Source: Ruania suaedae
Lineage (GTDB): Bacteria > Actinomycetota > Actinomycetes > Actinomycetales > Beutenbergiaceae
DNA length: 64,000 nucleotides
Assembly: GCF_021049265.1 (NCBI RefSeq)
Contig: NZ_CP088018.1
Coordinates: 744,001-808,000, forward strand
Direction of reading: 5' to 3'
In this document: one piece after another, positions 6,619 through 15,138 of the stretch
Layout: the number at the start of each line of letters is the position of its first letter
Position numbering within the stretch: the stretch's first letter is position 1
Notes under the pieces: generated by a model
Seen by the model: only the letters and a program-made list of their open reading frames with translations
Databases searched by the model: none
What the model was told of the DNA's origin: nothing
Program-made: the position numbers and the translations under genes

Positions 6619-7356
6619 ATGACCGGAGCACCGATCTCCGTCCAGCTGTACTCCGTCCGCGACGCCATGAAGGCGGACCTCGCGGGCACCCTGCACCGGA
6701 TCGCCGACATCGGGTTCACCGAGGCCGAGGCGTTCGGCTTCGTCGACCGCGTCCAGGAGTACCGGGACGCCGCGCAGGCCTCCGGTGTGCGCCTGACCTC
6801 CGGCCACGCCAAGCTCGTCCTCGCCGACGACCCGGCGCCCGTGCTGGAGGCAGCCCGCGCCCTCGGGATGTCCACGCTGATCGATCCGGCCATCCCGGCC
6901 GAGCACTGGCAGACGCGCGAGTCCGTCGAAGGGCTCGCCGCCCGGCTGAACGAGCTGGCCGCCCTGGGCGCCGAGCAGGGCCTGGCCATCGGCTACCACA
7001 ACCACTGGTGGGAGCTGTCCCGGATCGAGGGCGCCCCCGCGCTGGAGATCTTCGCCGCCGCGCTCGACGAGCGCGTCGTGCTGGAGGTCGACACCTACTG
7101 GGCCGAGGTCGGAGGCGAGCCGGCCCCGGCGCTGCTGGAGCGGCTGGGCGCGCGCGTGACCCACATCCACGTCAAGGACGGCCCGCTGACCCGCGACAAC
7201 AAGGCCCAGCTGCCGGCCGGTGCCGGCCAGGCGCCCGTCGAGGCGATCCTCGCCGCCGCCCCGGACGCCGTCCGTGTCGTCGAGTTCGACGACTACGAGG
7301 GGGACGTCTTCGAGGGCGTCGCCACCAGCCTGGCCTACCTCAAGGAGCGCGCGTGA
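6619..7356 (+). CDS. Sugar phosphate isomerase/epimerase (xylose-isomerase-like TIM barrel)
   Basis: This 245-residue protein has AP-endonuclease-2/xylose-isomerase-like TIM-barrel features: it starts with PISVQLYSVRD, then GYHNHWWE near residue 130, EVDTYW near 156, HIHVKDG near 178 and VEFDDYEGD near 220. The His, Glu and Asp residues in these strands normally bind a divalent metal and an open-chain sugar. GAGGAG at 6606-6611 supports ATG 6619. Its stop overlaps the start of the Gfo/Idh/MocA dehydrogenase, a common pairing for oxidising and rearranging an inositol or sugar derivative. The exact substrate is unknown. Confidence 0.9.
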   Translation: MTGAPISVQLYSVRDAMKADLAGTLHRIADIGFTEAEAFGFVDRVQEYRDAAQASGVRLTSGHAKLVLADDPAPVLEAARALGMSTLIDPAIPAEHWQTRESVEGLAARLNELAALGAEQGLAIGYHNHWWELSRIEGAPALEIFAAALDERVVLEVDTYWAEVGGEPAPALLERLGARVTHIHVKDGPLTRDNKAQLPAGAGQAPVEAILAAAPDAVRVVEFDDYEGDVFEGVATSLAYLKERA

Positions 7357-8453
7357 TGGCCGGCCGCGTCGGGGTCGGCGTCATCGGCGCCGGAGTGATC
7401 AGCACCCAGTACCTCAAAAACCTGACGATCTTCCCCGACCTCGAGGTGCTCTTCATCGCCGACCTCGACGTCGAGCGGGCGCGGGCCCAGGCCCAGGAGT
7501 TCGGTGTGCCGGGCCACGGGACCGTGGCCGAGCTGCTGGCGCACGAGGGCGTCGAGATCGTCCTGAACCTCACCATCCCGGCCGTGCACGCCGAGGTGGG
7601 TCAGCAGATCGTCGCGGCCGGCAAGCACCAGTGGAGCGAGAAGCCGCTGGCGCTGGACCGGCCCTCGGGTCGTCAGCTGCTGGAGTCGGCCCGGGCCGCG
7701 GGTCTGCGGGTCGCCTGTGCTCCCGATACGGTTCTGGGCGCCGGGCTGCAGACCACGATCCGTGAGCTGCGCGCCGGTCGCATCGGTACGCCGCTGAACG
7801 GCCTCGTGCTGTTCCAGGTGCCGGGGCCGGAGTCCTGGCACCCCAGCCCGGAGTTCCTGTTCGACACCGGCGCCGGCCCGCTGTTCGACATCGGCCCGTA
7901 CTACCTGACGGCGCTGGTGCACCTGCTGGGCCCGGTCACCCGCGTCAGTGCGACGGCCTCCACCGCGCGCCCGGTCCGGGTGATCGGGTCGGGGCCCAAG
8001 GCGGGCACCCAGTTCCCGGTGAACGTGCCCACCCACCACAGCGCGCTGATCGAGTTCGAGTCCGGCGCGGCCGCCCAGGCCGTGTTCAGCTTCGAGTCCG
8101 AGATCCGGCGCACCCTGCTGGAGGTCACCGGCACCACCGGCGCGGTCGTGGTGCCCGACCCCAACACCTTCGAGGGGTCCACCGCGTGGTGGGCACCTGC
8201 GGCGAAGGAGGCCGAGCAGATCCCGGCCGTGGGCAGCACCACCACCCGCGGGACCGGCGTGGTCGAGCTGGCGCGGGCGATCCGCTCCGGGCGCCCCGAG
8301 CGGGCCTCCGGCGAGATCGCCTTCCACGTGCTGGACGTGATGATCTCCATCGCGGAGGCGGCGAGCACCCGCAGCTCGATCGAGCTCACCAGCTCGGTCA
8401 CGGTGCCCGAGCCGTTGCCGATCGACTGGGACCCCACCGCCGGGACCCTGTAG
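7356..8453 (+). CDS. Gfo/Idh/MocA-family oxidoreductase
   Basis: This 365-residue protein has an N-terminal Rossmann domain (GVGVIGAGVIS near residue 5; EKPLALD with the family EKP motif near residue 93) and a C-terminal alpha/beta substrate domain. A DTGAGPLFDIGPYYLTAL segment near residue 170 matches the conserved D-x-G-x-x-x-x-D region. The ATG overlaps the preceding TGA (7354-7356), with AGGAG at 7343-7347 inside the upstream gene, so the two are translationally coupled. It presumably oxidises the sugar handled by the partner isomerase, using NAD(P). A strong hairpin follows the stop. Confidence 0.92.
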   Translation: MAGRVGVGVIGAGVISTQYLKNLTIFPDLEVLFIADLDVERARAQAQEFGVPGHGTVAELLAHEGVEIVLNLTIPAVHAEVGQQIVAAGKHQWSEKPLALDRPSGRQLLESARAAGLRVACAPDTVLGAGLQTTIRELRAGRIGTPLNGLVLFQVPGPESWHPSPEFLFDTGAGPLFDIGPYYLTALVHLLGPVTRVSATASTARPVRVIGSGPKAGTQFPVNVPTHHSALIEFESGAAAQAVFSFESEIRRTLLEVTGTTGAVVVPDPNTFEGSTAWWAPAAKEAEQIPAVGSTTTRGTGVVELARAIRSGRPERASGEIAFHVLDVMISIAEAASTRSSIELTSSVTVPEPLPIDWDPTAGTL

Positions 8454-8460
8454 CCCGATC

Positions 8461-8509
8461 GCGAGGAGCCCGGAGCTGTCCAGCATGCGGACTGTTCCGG
8501 GCTCCTCGC
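8461..8509 (+). terminator. Hairpin terminator after the dehydrogenase gene
   Basis: GCGAGGAGCCCGGA (8461-8474) pairs exactly with 8496-8509, and an inner GTCC/GGAC stem continues it toward the loop. It begins 8 bases after the TAG and closes the isomerase/dehydrogenase operon. Confidence 0.8.
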
Positions 8510-8639
8510 ATGTCCGGCCCGGGCGCCGGTGCAGGATCTTCTGCGGCCCGCGGACGTGGGTCATGTACGCCTGACGGTCTCGGGCGCCGCACCCGTGCGC
8601 GTGAGGCCGGCGAACCGCCCATCCTGCGAAAGGCCCCCT

Positions 8640-10046
8640 GTGTCCACCGACACCTCCACGCCCTCGACGGCGCCCGCTCCGGACTCCCGGCGCCGGCGCC
8701 TGCGTCTGCCCTCCTTCAGCGTCCAGATCGTCCTGGGCCTCGTCCTCGGTGCCCTGCTCGGCTGGGTGGCCCTGCAGATGGGTACGGTCGGCCCCGACGA
8801 GGACCCGAACTGGCTCACGGAGACGCTCGCCACCATCGGTGGGTCGTTCGTCACGCTGCTGCGCGCCATCGTGCCCCCGCTGGTCTTCCTGGCGATCGTC
8901 GCCTCGATCGCCAACCTGCGCAAGGTCTCCAACGCCGCCCGCCTGGCCGGGCAGACGCTGCTCTGGTTCGCCATCACCGCGGCGGTCTCGGTGGCGATCG
9001 GCATGGCGCTCGGACTGATCTTCCGGCCCGGGGAGAACACCTCGATCAGTGCCGATCTGGCCGAGGCGCCGGGCCGGACCGGTTCCTGGGTCGACTTCCT
9101 CACCGGCCTCATCCCCAGCAACGTGCTCGGCCTCGACGCCGGCCTGCGCGAGGACTCGGTCTCGCTGAACTTCAACGTGCTGCAGATCGTGGTGATCGCC
9201 CTCGTGGTGGGGATCGCGGCGCTGCGCTCGGGCCCGAAGGCGGACACCTTCCTCAGCTTCAACGCCTCCGCGCTCGTGGTGATCCAGAAGGTGCTCTGGT
9301 GGATCATCCGGCTCGCCCCGCTGGGCACGCTCGGCCTGATCGGGCGGGCCGTGGCCACCTACGGCACGGACCTGTTCGCACCGCTGGCGACCTTCGCCGT
9401 CGCCATCTACGTGGGTCTGGCCCTCGTGCTGTTCGTGCTCTACCCGGTGCTGCTGCGCGCGAACGGGCTGCCGGCACTGCCGTACTACAGGGGCGCATGG
9501 CCGGCCATCCAGCTCGGTTTCGTCTCCCGCTCCTCGATCGGCACGCTGCCGGTGACCGAGCGCGTCACCGAGCGCAACCTCGGGGTGCCGCGGGAGTACG
9601 CCTCCTTCGCGGTGCCGCTGGGCGCGACCACCAAGATGGACGGCTGCGCCGCCATCTACCCGGCGATCGCGGCGATCTTCGTCGCGCAGTTCTACGGCAT
9701 CGACCTGTCGGTCACCGACTACCTGCTGATCGCCTTCGTTTCGGTGGTCGGTTCCGCCGCGACGGCGGGGCTCACCGGGGCGGTGGTCATGCTCACCCTG
9801 ACGCTGTCCACCCTCGGGCTGCCGCTGGAGGGCGTGGGCCTGCTGCTGGCCGTGGACCCGATCCTCGACATGGGGCGCACGGCGGTGAACGTGGCCGGGC
9901 AGGCGCTCGTGCCGGCCATCGTCTCCAAGCGGGAGGGCATCCTGGACGAGGACCGCTACCGGTCCGGCAATGCCGAGAACCTCTTCGCCGACGACGAGGA
10001 CGGGGCCGCCGAGGAGAGCAGGCAGCCGGAGCGGGCGAACGCCTGA
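8640..10046 (+). CDS. Dicarboxylate/amino acid:cation symporter (DAACS family)
   Basis: This 468-residue polytopic membrane protein has the two re-entrant-loop signatures of the family: SRSSIGTLPVT (the Ser-rich HP1 tip, usually SSSAATLP) and GATTKMDGCA (usually GATxNMDG), followed by a cytoplasmic acidic tail. These carriers couple Na+ or H+ to uptake of C4-dicarboxylates, glutamate/aspartate or serine/threonine. The usual Asn of NMDG is Lys here and the usual Thr after Gly is Cys, so substrate or ion preference may differ. GTG 8640 was chosen for AAAGG 6 bases upstream; the longer frame from 8529 is unlikely. Confidence 0.92.
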   Translation: MSTDTSTPSTAPAPDSRRRRLRLPSFSVQIVLGLVLGALLGWVALQMGTVGPDEDPNWLTETLATIGGSFVTLLRAIVPPLVFLAIVASIANLRKVSNAARLAGQTLLWFAITAAVSVAIGMALGLIFRPGENTSISADLAEAPGRTGSWVDFLTGLIPSNVLGLDAGLREDSVSLNFNVLQIVVIALVVGIAALRSGPKADTFLSFNASALVVIQKVLWWIIRLAPLGTLGLIGRAVATYGTDLFAPLATFAVAIYVGLALVLFVLYPVLLRANGLPALPYYRGAWPAIQLGFVSRSSIGTLPVTERVTERNLGVPREYASFAVPLGATTKMDGCAAIYPAIAAIFVAQFYGIDLSVTDYLLIAFVSVVGSAATAGLTGAVVMLTLTLSTLGLPLEGVGLLLAVDPILDMGRTAVNVAGQALVPAIVSKREGILDEDRYRSGNAENLFADDEDGAAEESRQPERANA

Positions 10047-10055
10047 GCCGAAGTT

Positions 10056-10091
10056 CCGGGTCGCCGCTGGGGGAACTCAGCGGCGACCCGG
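10056..10091 (+). terminator. Hairpin terminator after the symporter gene
   Basis: CCGGGTCGCCGCTG and its complement form a 14-bp stem around an 8-base loop, beginning 9 bases after the TGA. Confidence 0.8.
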
Positions 10092-10112
10092 CACGTTGTC
10101 AGAGGTGTGAGC

Positions 10113-10637
10113 ATGATCCATGAGGCGCCCGTGAGCACACGCGACGCCGGTACCGCCCTGTCCGTGGTCAACGTCAGGGACGTGGCGCCCGCCGCCGGGG
10201 TCGCCGAGATCCTCTCCCTCGCCGACGAGCTCAGCCGCATCGGCGACGCCGGGACTCAGCTCGCCCGGGCGATCGAGTCCACCACCGGTCTGCGGGCCGG
10301 CGAGGTGCAGGTGCTCGCCGCGATCGCCGCCGGCGCCGAGCACCCCCGGGCCATCGCCGACTCGACCGGGCAGGTCCCGGACGCGGCCGAGGCCACGGTC
10401 GACTCATTGGCCGACCGAGGGCTGGTGGGTCGCCACGCGCACGAGTCCGATCCCAGGGGCGACCTCGGACTGGTGCACGTCAGCGCGAGCGGGCACGCCG
10501 TGCTCGAGCAGGTAGAGGCCGTCCGCATCCGCCTGGCCGATGCCCTCTTCGGCGCGCTGGGCCTGGAGAAGGCGCAGGAGCTGCGCCGGACCCTGTCGGC
10601 GGTCGCCGAACTGGTCGAGGCGCCGGCCCTGCGGTGA
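10113..10637 (+). CDS. MarR-like winged-helix transcriptional regulator
   Basis: This 174-residue protein (176 if GTG 10107 is used) has an arrangement typical of MarR-type regulators: an N-terminal helix, a helix-turn-helix block (residues ~65-100, GEVQVLAAIAAG... to VDSLADRGLV), a wing with DLGLVHVSASG, and a C-terminal helix for dimerisation. AGAGG at 10101-10105 favours ATG 10113. It lies alone between the symporter terminator and the rhamnogalacturonan operon promoter; it could control either neighbour. No ligand can be proposed. Confidence 0.72.
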   Translation: MIHEAPVSTRDAGTALSVVNVRDVAPAAGVAEILSLADELSRIGDAGTQLARAIESTTGLRAGEVQVLAAIAAGAEHPRAIADSTGQVPDAAEATVDSLADRGLVGRHAHESDPRGDLGLVHVSASGHAVLEQVEAVRIRLADALFGALGLEKAQELRRTLSAVAELVEAPALR

Positions 10638-10765
10638 CGGCGGATCCGCTGATCCGCTGAACGACCGATCCGTCGGACGACCGATCCGCAGCGGCACTGT
10701 CCGCCGCGCCTGCGCGCCCGGCTGCCTGCTCACCCGCACCCGATCCGGGAAGTCTCCCGAGCCGG

Positions 10766-10795
10766 TTGACGCCGCCCCCGGGGCGTGCTTATTGT
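10766..10795 (+). promoter_or_regulatory. Putative sigma-70-type promoter of the rhamnogalacturonan operon
   Basis: TTGACG (10766-10771) and TATTGT (10790-10795) with an 18-base spacer, ~110 bases before the DUF624 start. Confidence 0.6.
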
Positions 10796-10808
10796 GAATC
10801 CATTCAAG

Positions 10809-10830
10809 CCCGGGAAACCCCTTTCCTGGG
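10809..10830. promoter_or_regulatory. 22-bp near-perfect inverted repeat downstream of the operon promoter
   Basis: CCCGGGAAA and TTTCCTGGG (one mismatch) flank CCCC. It starts about 13 bases after the putative -10, where a repressor operator or 5'-UTR hairpin would act. The rest of the 271-bp gap (10,638-10,908) holds short GATCCG-rich repeats and nothing else I recognise. Confidence 0.5.
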
Positions 10831-10908
10831 AGCCGCCGCAGGCGTCGGTTCTGTATCGCTTCACGAGCGAGCGCCGCCTGCCCGGATCAATGGTGAGGTG
10901 GACGTGCG

Positions 10909-11586
10909 ATGACGCTCAGCGAGACTCGGAGCCGCGACGCGGCGACGCCCACCGGCCACGTAGCACCACCCGCCGTCAGCGGCACCGGTCGCCTGTACGG
11001 CTGGGCGGAGGCGCTGGCCTTCATGGCCATGATGAACATCCTCGTCGTCGTCTTCACCCTGGCCGGCGCCGTTCTGCTGGGGTGGGCACCGGCGGTGGCG
11101 GCTGCGGTCGCCTGCTCGCGCCGGCGCCTGCGCTCCGAGACCCACCCCTGGCTACGGACCTTCGCGACGATCTGGCGCCGTGAGTTCTGGCGTGCCAACC
11201 GCCTGCAGGCGGCCGGCAACGTCGTCATCGCGCTGCTGGCGTCCAACCTGCTCCTCTTCCGCGGCGAGCCCGGTCACGACGTCCTCGCCGTGGCGCTCGC
11301 GGTCGCGCTCGGGCTGGCGGTGGTCCACCAGATCCTGGCGGTCGTCATGGATGCCCACTACGAGCTCGGAGCGGGGGAGTGCCTTCGGCTCGCCGGCGCC
11401 TTCGCCGTCCGCTTCCCGGGCGCGCCGCTGCTCCTGGCGGTCGCCACGGCACTGGCGACGGCGTTCACGATCGCCCTACCCGGGCTCCTGCCCGTCCTCA
11501 CCCTCGGTGCCTGGCTCTACCTGTGCACGGCCCTGTGCCTGTCGTTCTTCGCTGCGAACGACCGTGCGCTCGACGCAACCCTCTGA
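10909..11586 (+). CDS. DUF624 (YesL-like) membrane protein
   Basis: This 225-residue membrane protein has about five hydrophobic segments starting near residues 37, 57, 103, 125 and 165. A GWAEALAFMAMMNILVV opening and a central basic segment (WLRTFATIWRREFWRAN) are hallmarks of DUF624. Such genes open sugar ABC-transporter operons, as yesL does in the Bacillus rhamnogalacturonan cluster; the molecular role is not known. A GAGGTGGAC ribosome site precedes ATG 10909. It is the first gene of the operon, 57 bases before the solute-binding lipoprotein. Confidence 0.85.
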   Translation: MTLSETRSRDAATPTGHVAPPAVSGTGRLYGWAEALAFMAMMNILVVVFTLAGAVLLGWAPAVAAAVACSRRRLRSETHPWLRTFATIWRREFWRANRLQAAGNVVIALLASNLLLFRGEPGHDVLAVALAVALGLAVVHQILAVVMDAHYELGAGECLRLAGAFAVRFPGAPLLLAVATALATAFTIALPGLLPVLTLGAWLYLCTALCLSFFAANDRALDATL

Positions 11587-11643
11587 CCCCCGCAGCACCC
11601 TCCCTCCCAGTGAGGCCGACGAAGTACTCACGAAAGGACAACC

Positions 11644-13173
11644 ATGAACAAGCGAATCCTTGCCCCCGTAGCCGTGCTGGCAGCGGGTGGCCTGGCCCTG
11701 ACCGCATGCAGCGGTGACGGCGACACCGGTGGCGAAGGAGGCGAGCTGGAGTCCCTGACCATCATGTCGCCCTACTTCGCCGAGGTGCCGCCGGAGAGCG
11801 ACGACCCGGTCGGGAGCGCGCTGAGCGATCTCGCGGGGATGCCGCTGGAGATCCAGTGGGTCCCGAACTCCTCCTACGGCGACCGCATCAACACGGTGCT
11901 GGCCGGCGACGACATCCCCGACGTCATGGTCATCACCGGCAAGGATCAGGGCTTCGTCTCCACGGCCGAGGCCGGCGGTTTCTGGGACCTCACCGAGCAC
12001 CTGGCCTCGGGTGACTACCCGAACCTGGTCACCGAGAACCCCGAGGTGCAGGAGGCCTCCAGCGTCAACGGCACGGTCTTCGGCGTCTACCGGGCGCGCG
12101 ACGTCATCCGCGCCAGCGTCATCCTGCGCGCGGACTGGCTGGAGAACCTCGGTCTCGACGAGCCCGAGACCACCGAGGACCTCGCCGAGATCGCCCGCGC
12201 CTTCACCGAGGACGACCCCGACGGCAACGGCGAGGACGACACCTACGGCATGATCGCGCCGCAGTGGCCGGGCGGCATCGGGACGAACAGCCCCTACGAC
12301 ACCATGGAGGTCTGGCACGGCTCCGGCAACGTGTGGCGCGAGGAGGGCGGCGAGCTCATCCCCGCCTTCACCACACCGGAGTGGCGCGAGGCCCTGGAGT
12401 ACGAGCGTGAGCTCGTCCAGAGCGGCTACATCAACCCCGACTACGCCACGATGGACCCGGCCACGTGGAACGAGCCGTTCCTCAACGGCGAGGGTGGCAT
12501 CATCCTCGACGTGCAGTCCCGTGCCGCGCAGCTGCGCGACCTGTTCCGCCAGGGCGGGGAGGACCCGGACGAGCACGTCGCGCTGGTCGGTCAGGTCGAG
12601 GGCCCGAACGGCGCCTATGCGCTGCCGACCACCGGGTACGCCGGCTTCCTCGCCATCCCGCGCTCGTCGGTGCAGACCGAGGAGCAGCTCGCCCAGGTGC
12701 TCACCGTCCTCGACGAGCTCAACACCACCGAGGCACAGGTGCTGATGAACAACGGGATCGAGGGTGACAACTTCGAGGTGGTCGACGGCTACGCCGACTA
12801 TGACCCCGAGCGCCAGGACTTCACCGACCAGGTCACCGGGGCGTGGGCCCAGCTCGGGATGAACGTCGCCGGCTACGAGGGTTACTCCCCGCTGCCCGAG
12901 GGCGAGGCCGACGTGGCCTTCGAGGAGCTGCGGTTGGAGCTGCAGGCCGAGGACCAGGCCAACGCGGTGTTCAACCCGGCGGCCGGCCTCGTCTCCGAGA
13001 CCTACACCACCAACGGCACCCAGCTCGACAACATCATCGGTGACGCCCGGATCCAGTACCTGGCCGGGCAGATCGACGAGGCCGGGCTCGAGGAGGCGAT
13101 CGAGCGCTGGCGCACCAGCGGCGGTGACACGGTCACCGAGGAGATCAACGCGCTCTACGACGAGCTCGGCTGA
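11644..13173 (+). CDS. ABC sugar-binding lipoprotein, LplA/YtcQ type
   Basis: This 509-residue exported protein has a lipoprotein signal: MNKR then a hydrophobic stretch ending LALTAC, with Cys22 as the lipidation site, followed by an acidic Gly-rich linker. The mature part is a family 1 extracellular solute-binding fold (the GDDIPDVMVITG segment is typical). Its large size and the DPDGNGEDDTYG metal-loop-like segment match the LplA/YtcQ group, which accompanies permeases of complex oligosaccharides such as unsaturated rhamnogalacturonides. AAAGGAC just upstream supports ATG 11644. A long hairpin separates it from the permease genes. Confidence 0.93.
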   Translation: MNKRILAPVAVLAAGGLALTACSGDGDTGGEGGELESLTIMSPYFAEVPPESDDPVGSALSDLAGMPLEIQWVPNSSYGDRINTVLAGDDIPDVMVITGKDQGFVSTAEAGGFWDLTEHLASGDYPNLVTENPEVQEASSVNGTVFGVYRARDVIRASVILRADWLENLGLDEPETTEDLAEIARAFTEDDPDGNGEDDTYGMIAPQWPGGIGTNSPYDTMEVWHGSGNVWREEGGELIPAFTTPEWREALEYERELVQSGYINPDYATMDPATWNEPFLNGEGGIILDVQSRAAQLRDLFRQGGEDPDEHVALVGQVEGPNGAYALPTTGYAGFLAIPRSSVQTEEQLAQVLTVLDELNTTEAQVLMNNGIEGDNFEVVDGYADYDPERQDFTDQVTGAWAQLGMNVAGYEGYSPLPEGEADVAFEELRLELQAEDQANAVFNPAAGLVSETYTTNGTQLDNIIGDARIQYLAGQIDEAGLEEAIERWRTSGGDTVTEEINALYDELG

Positions 13174-13185
13174 CCCAGCTCCTCA

Positions 13186-13235
13186 CCGGTGCGGGGCACG
13201 CGCAGGCCCGTGGCGCCTGCGCTGCCCCGCACCGG
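13186..13235 (+). promoter_or_regulatory. Large intercistronic hairpin between binding protein and permeases
   Basis: CCGGTGCGGGGC (from 13186) pairs with the 12 bases ending at 13235, and an inner CGCAGGC/GCCTGCG stem extends it. It lies 12 bases after the binding-protein stop. Such hairpins usually attenuate or protect mRNA so that the binding protein is made in excess of the permeases. Confidence 0.7.
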
Positions 13236-13263
13236 ACACCATCCGCGCTCAGAGAGGAGCGGT

Positions 13264-14235
13264 ATGACAACGACGACGACGCAGGCCGTGGCGGTCGAGA
13301 CCTCCGGCGAGGGGCTGCCCCCCAAGAACCGTCGCAACCTGGGCCAGAACCTGCTGCGCTACCGCTGGTTGTTCTTCCTGATGCTGCCCGGCATCGCGTA
13401 CTTCCTCATCTTCCGCTTCTGGCCCATGTACGGGGCGCAGATCGCGTTCCGCAACTACGTGCCGTTCCTGGGTATCGAGGGCAGCGAGTGGGTCGGCTGG
13501 GACCACTTCGCCGACTTCTTCTCGAACCCGGACTTCCCCCGGCTGCTGGGCAACACCCTCATCATCGCGGGGCTGACGCTGTTCATCGCCTTCCCGGTCA
13601 CGATCGTCATGGCGCTGCTGCTGAACGAGCTGCGGCTGAACATCCTCAAGCGCACGGTGCAGACCCTGGTCTACATCCCGCACTTCCTGTCCTGGACGGT
13701 CGTGGTCTCCCTGACCGGGCTGCTGTTCGCCGTCGGGAACGGGCCGTTGTGGACGCTGGTCAACGACCTCTTCGGCACGAGCACGAACTTTCTCGCCGAT
13801 CCGGCCTGGTTCCGTCCGCTGATCCTGCTGCAGGAGATCTGGAAGAACACCGGCTGGGGGACGATCATCTTCCTCGCGGCGCTCGCGGGCGTGGACCAGG
13901 AGCAGTACGAGGCGGCGATCATCGATGGCGCGGGCCGGTGGCAACGGGTCCGCTTCATCACGATCCCCTCGATCATGAGCACGATCATCGTGCTGCTGAT
14001 CCTGCAGACCGGCCAGATCCTCAACACCGGCTTCGAGCAGATCTACCTGATGTCGAATGCGCTGAACCGGTCGGTGGCCGACGTCTTCGACACCTACGTC
14101 TACTTCACGGGTATCCAGCAGGGTGCCTACAGCTACTCCACGGCGGTCGGCCTCGCGAAGGCCATCGTCGGACTCATCCTCATCTTCGGCACGAACTGGC
14201 TGGCCAAGCGGTTCAACCAGGCAGGGATCTTCTGA
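13264..14235 (+). CDS. ABC sugar permease, LplB type (CUT1 subunit 1)
   Basis: This 323-residue permease has six predicted membrane spans and the EAA loop EAAIIDGAGRWQ near residue 220 that contacts the ATPase. It opens with a basic N-tail then YRWLFFLMLPGIAYFLIF, and has the RFWPMYGAQIAFRNY segment typical of the LplB/YtcP subgroup. AGAGAGGAG at 13251-13259 defines ATG 13264. Its stop overlaps the ATG of the second permease (14233-14237), so both subunits are coupled. Imports an oligosaccharide inferred to be a rhamnogalacturonan fragment. Confidence 0.93.
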   Translation: MTTTTTQAVAVETSGEGLPPKNRRNLGQNLLRYRWLFFLMLPGIAYFLIFRFWPMYGAQIAFRNYVPFLGIEGSEWVGWDHFADFFSNPDFPRLLGNTLIIAGLTLFIAFPVTIVMALLLNELRLNILKRTVQTLVYIPHFLSWTVVVSLTGLLFAVGNGPLWTLVNDLFGTSTNFLADPAWFRPLILLQEIWKNTGWGTIIFLAALAGVDQEQYEAAIIDGAGRWQRVRFITIPSIMSTIIVLLILQTGQILNTGFEQIYLMSNALNRSVADVFDTYVYFTGIQQGAYSYSTAVGLAKAIVGLILIFGTNWLAKRFNQAGIF

Positions 14236-15134
14236 TGGCGACCACGATCGGGCCCAATCGGGTCAAGTACCGTTTCAACACTCCGGCCGGCAAGGTCTTC
14301 GACGTCGTCAACGTCGTGCTCCTGGTGGGCGTGGGTGCGCTGGCGATCCTGCCGTTCCTCTACGTGTTCGCCGGCTCTCTGGCCACCGAGTACGAGATCA
14401 CCACCCGGCCGTTCTTCATCTGGCCCACCGAGATCACGACCGCCTCCTACGAGTCGATCCTGAGTTCGAGCGTCTTCGTGCGCGCGTTCATCACGACGGT
14501 GGTGGTCACCCTCGTCGGGACGTTCGTCCAGCTCGCCCTGACGGCGCTGATGGCCTACCCGCTGGCCAAGGTGGACCTGCCCGGCCGGCGCACCATCATG
14601 ACCCTGGTGGTCTTCACGATGGTCTTCAGCGCGGGGATGATCCCCACCTTCCTGATCGTGAAGAATCTGGGCCTGCTCGACAGCTACTGGGCCCTGATCC
14701 TGCCGATGGCGATCAATCCGTTCAGCCTGATCATCATCAAGAACTTCTTCCAGGAGCTGCCCAAGGAGCTCGAGGAGTCCGCCCGGATCGATGGCGCGAA
14801 CGAGCTGCGCATCCTCGCCAACGTGGTGATGCCGCTGTCCAAGCCCGTGCTGGCGACCTTCGCGCTCTTCTACGCGGTGGGCATCTGGAACGACTACATG
14901 TCGCCGTTGCTCTACCTCAACGACCAGAACAAGTGGACGCTGCAGATGATCCTGCGCCAGGTGACCGCCTCGGCCTCGCTGAGCCCGGACGACCTCAACA
15001 CCGAGGTGCCGCCACCGGCCCAGGGGATCAAGTTCGCCGTCGTGATGGTGGCCACGATCCCGGTGCTGCTGGCCTACCCCTTCCTGCAGAAGCACTTCGC
15101 CAAGGGCATGCTGATCGGCAGCGTCAAGGGATGA
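14235..15134 (+). CDS. ABC sugar permease, LplC/YtcP type (CUT1 subunit 2)
   Basis: This 299-residue second permease has the EAA motif LEESARIDGANELRI near residue 185 and the C-terminal GMLIGSVKG ending common to this subfamily. Membrane spans are expected near residues 25, 85, 115, 150, 195 and 265. ATG 14235 overlaps the previous TGA. With the LplB-type subunit it should form the translocation pore. No ATPase gene is in the operon, so a shared MsmK/MsmX-like ATPase must be supplied from elsewhere. Confidence 0.93.
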   Translation: MATTIGPNRVKYRFNTPAGKVFDVVNVVLLVGVGALAILPFLYVFAGSLATEYEITTRPFFIWPTEITTASYESILSSSVFVRAFITTVVVTLVGTFVQLALTALMAYPLAKVDLPGRRTIMTLVVFTMVFSAGMIPTFLIVKNLGLLDSYWALILPMAINPFSLIIIKNFFQELPKELEESARIDGANELRILANVVMPLSKPVLATFALFYAVGIWNDYMSPLLYLNDQNKWTLQMILRQVTASASLSPDDLNTEVPPPAQGIKFAVVMVATIPVLLAYPFLQKHFAKGMLIGSVKG

Positions 15135-15138
15135 GCCG

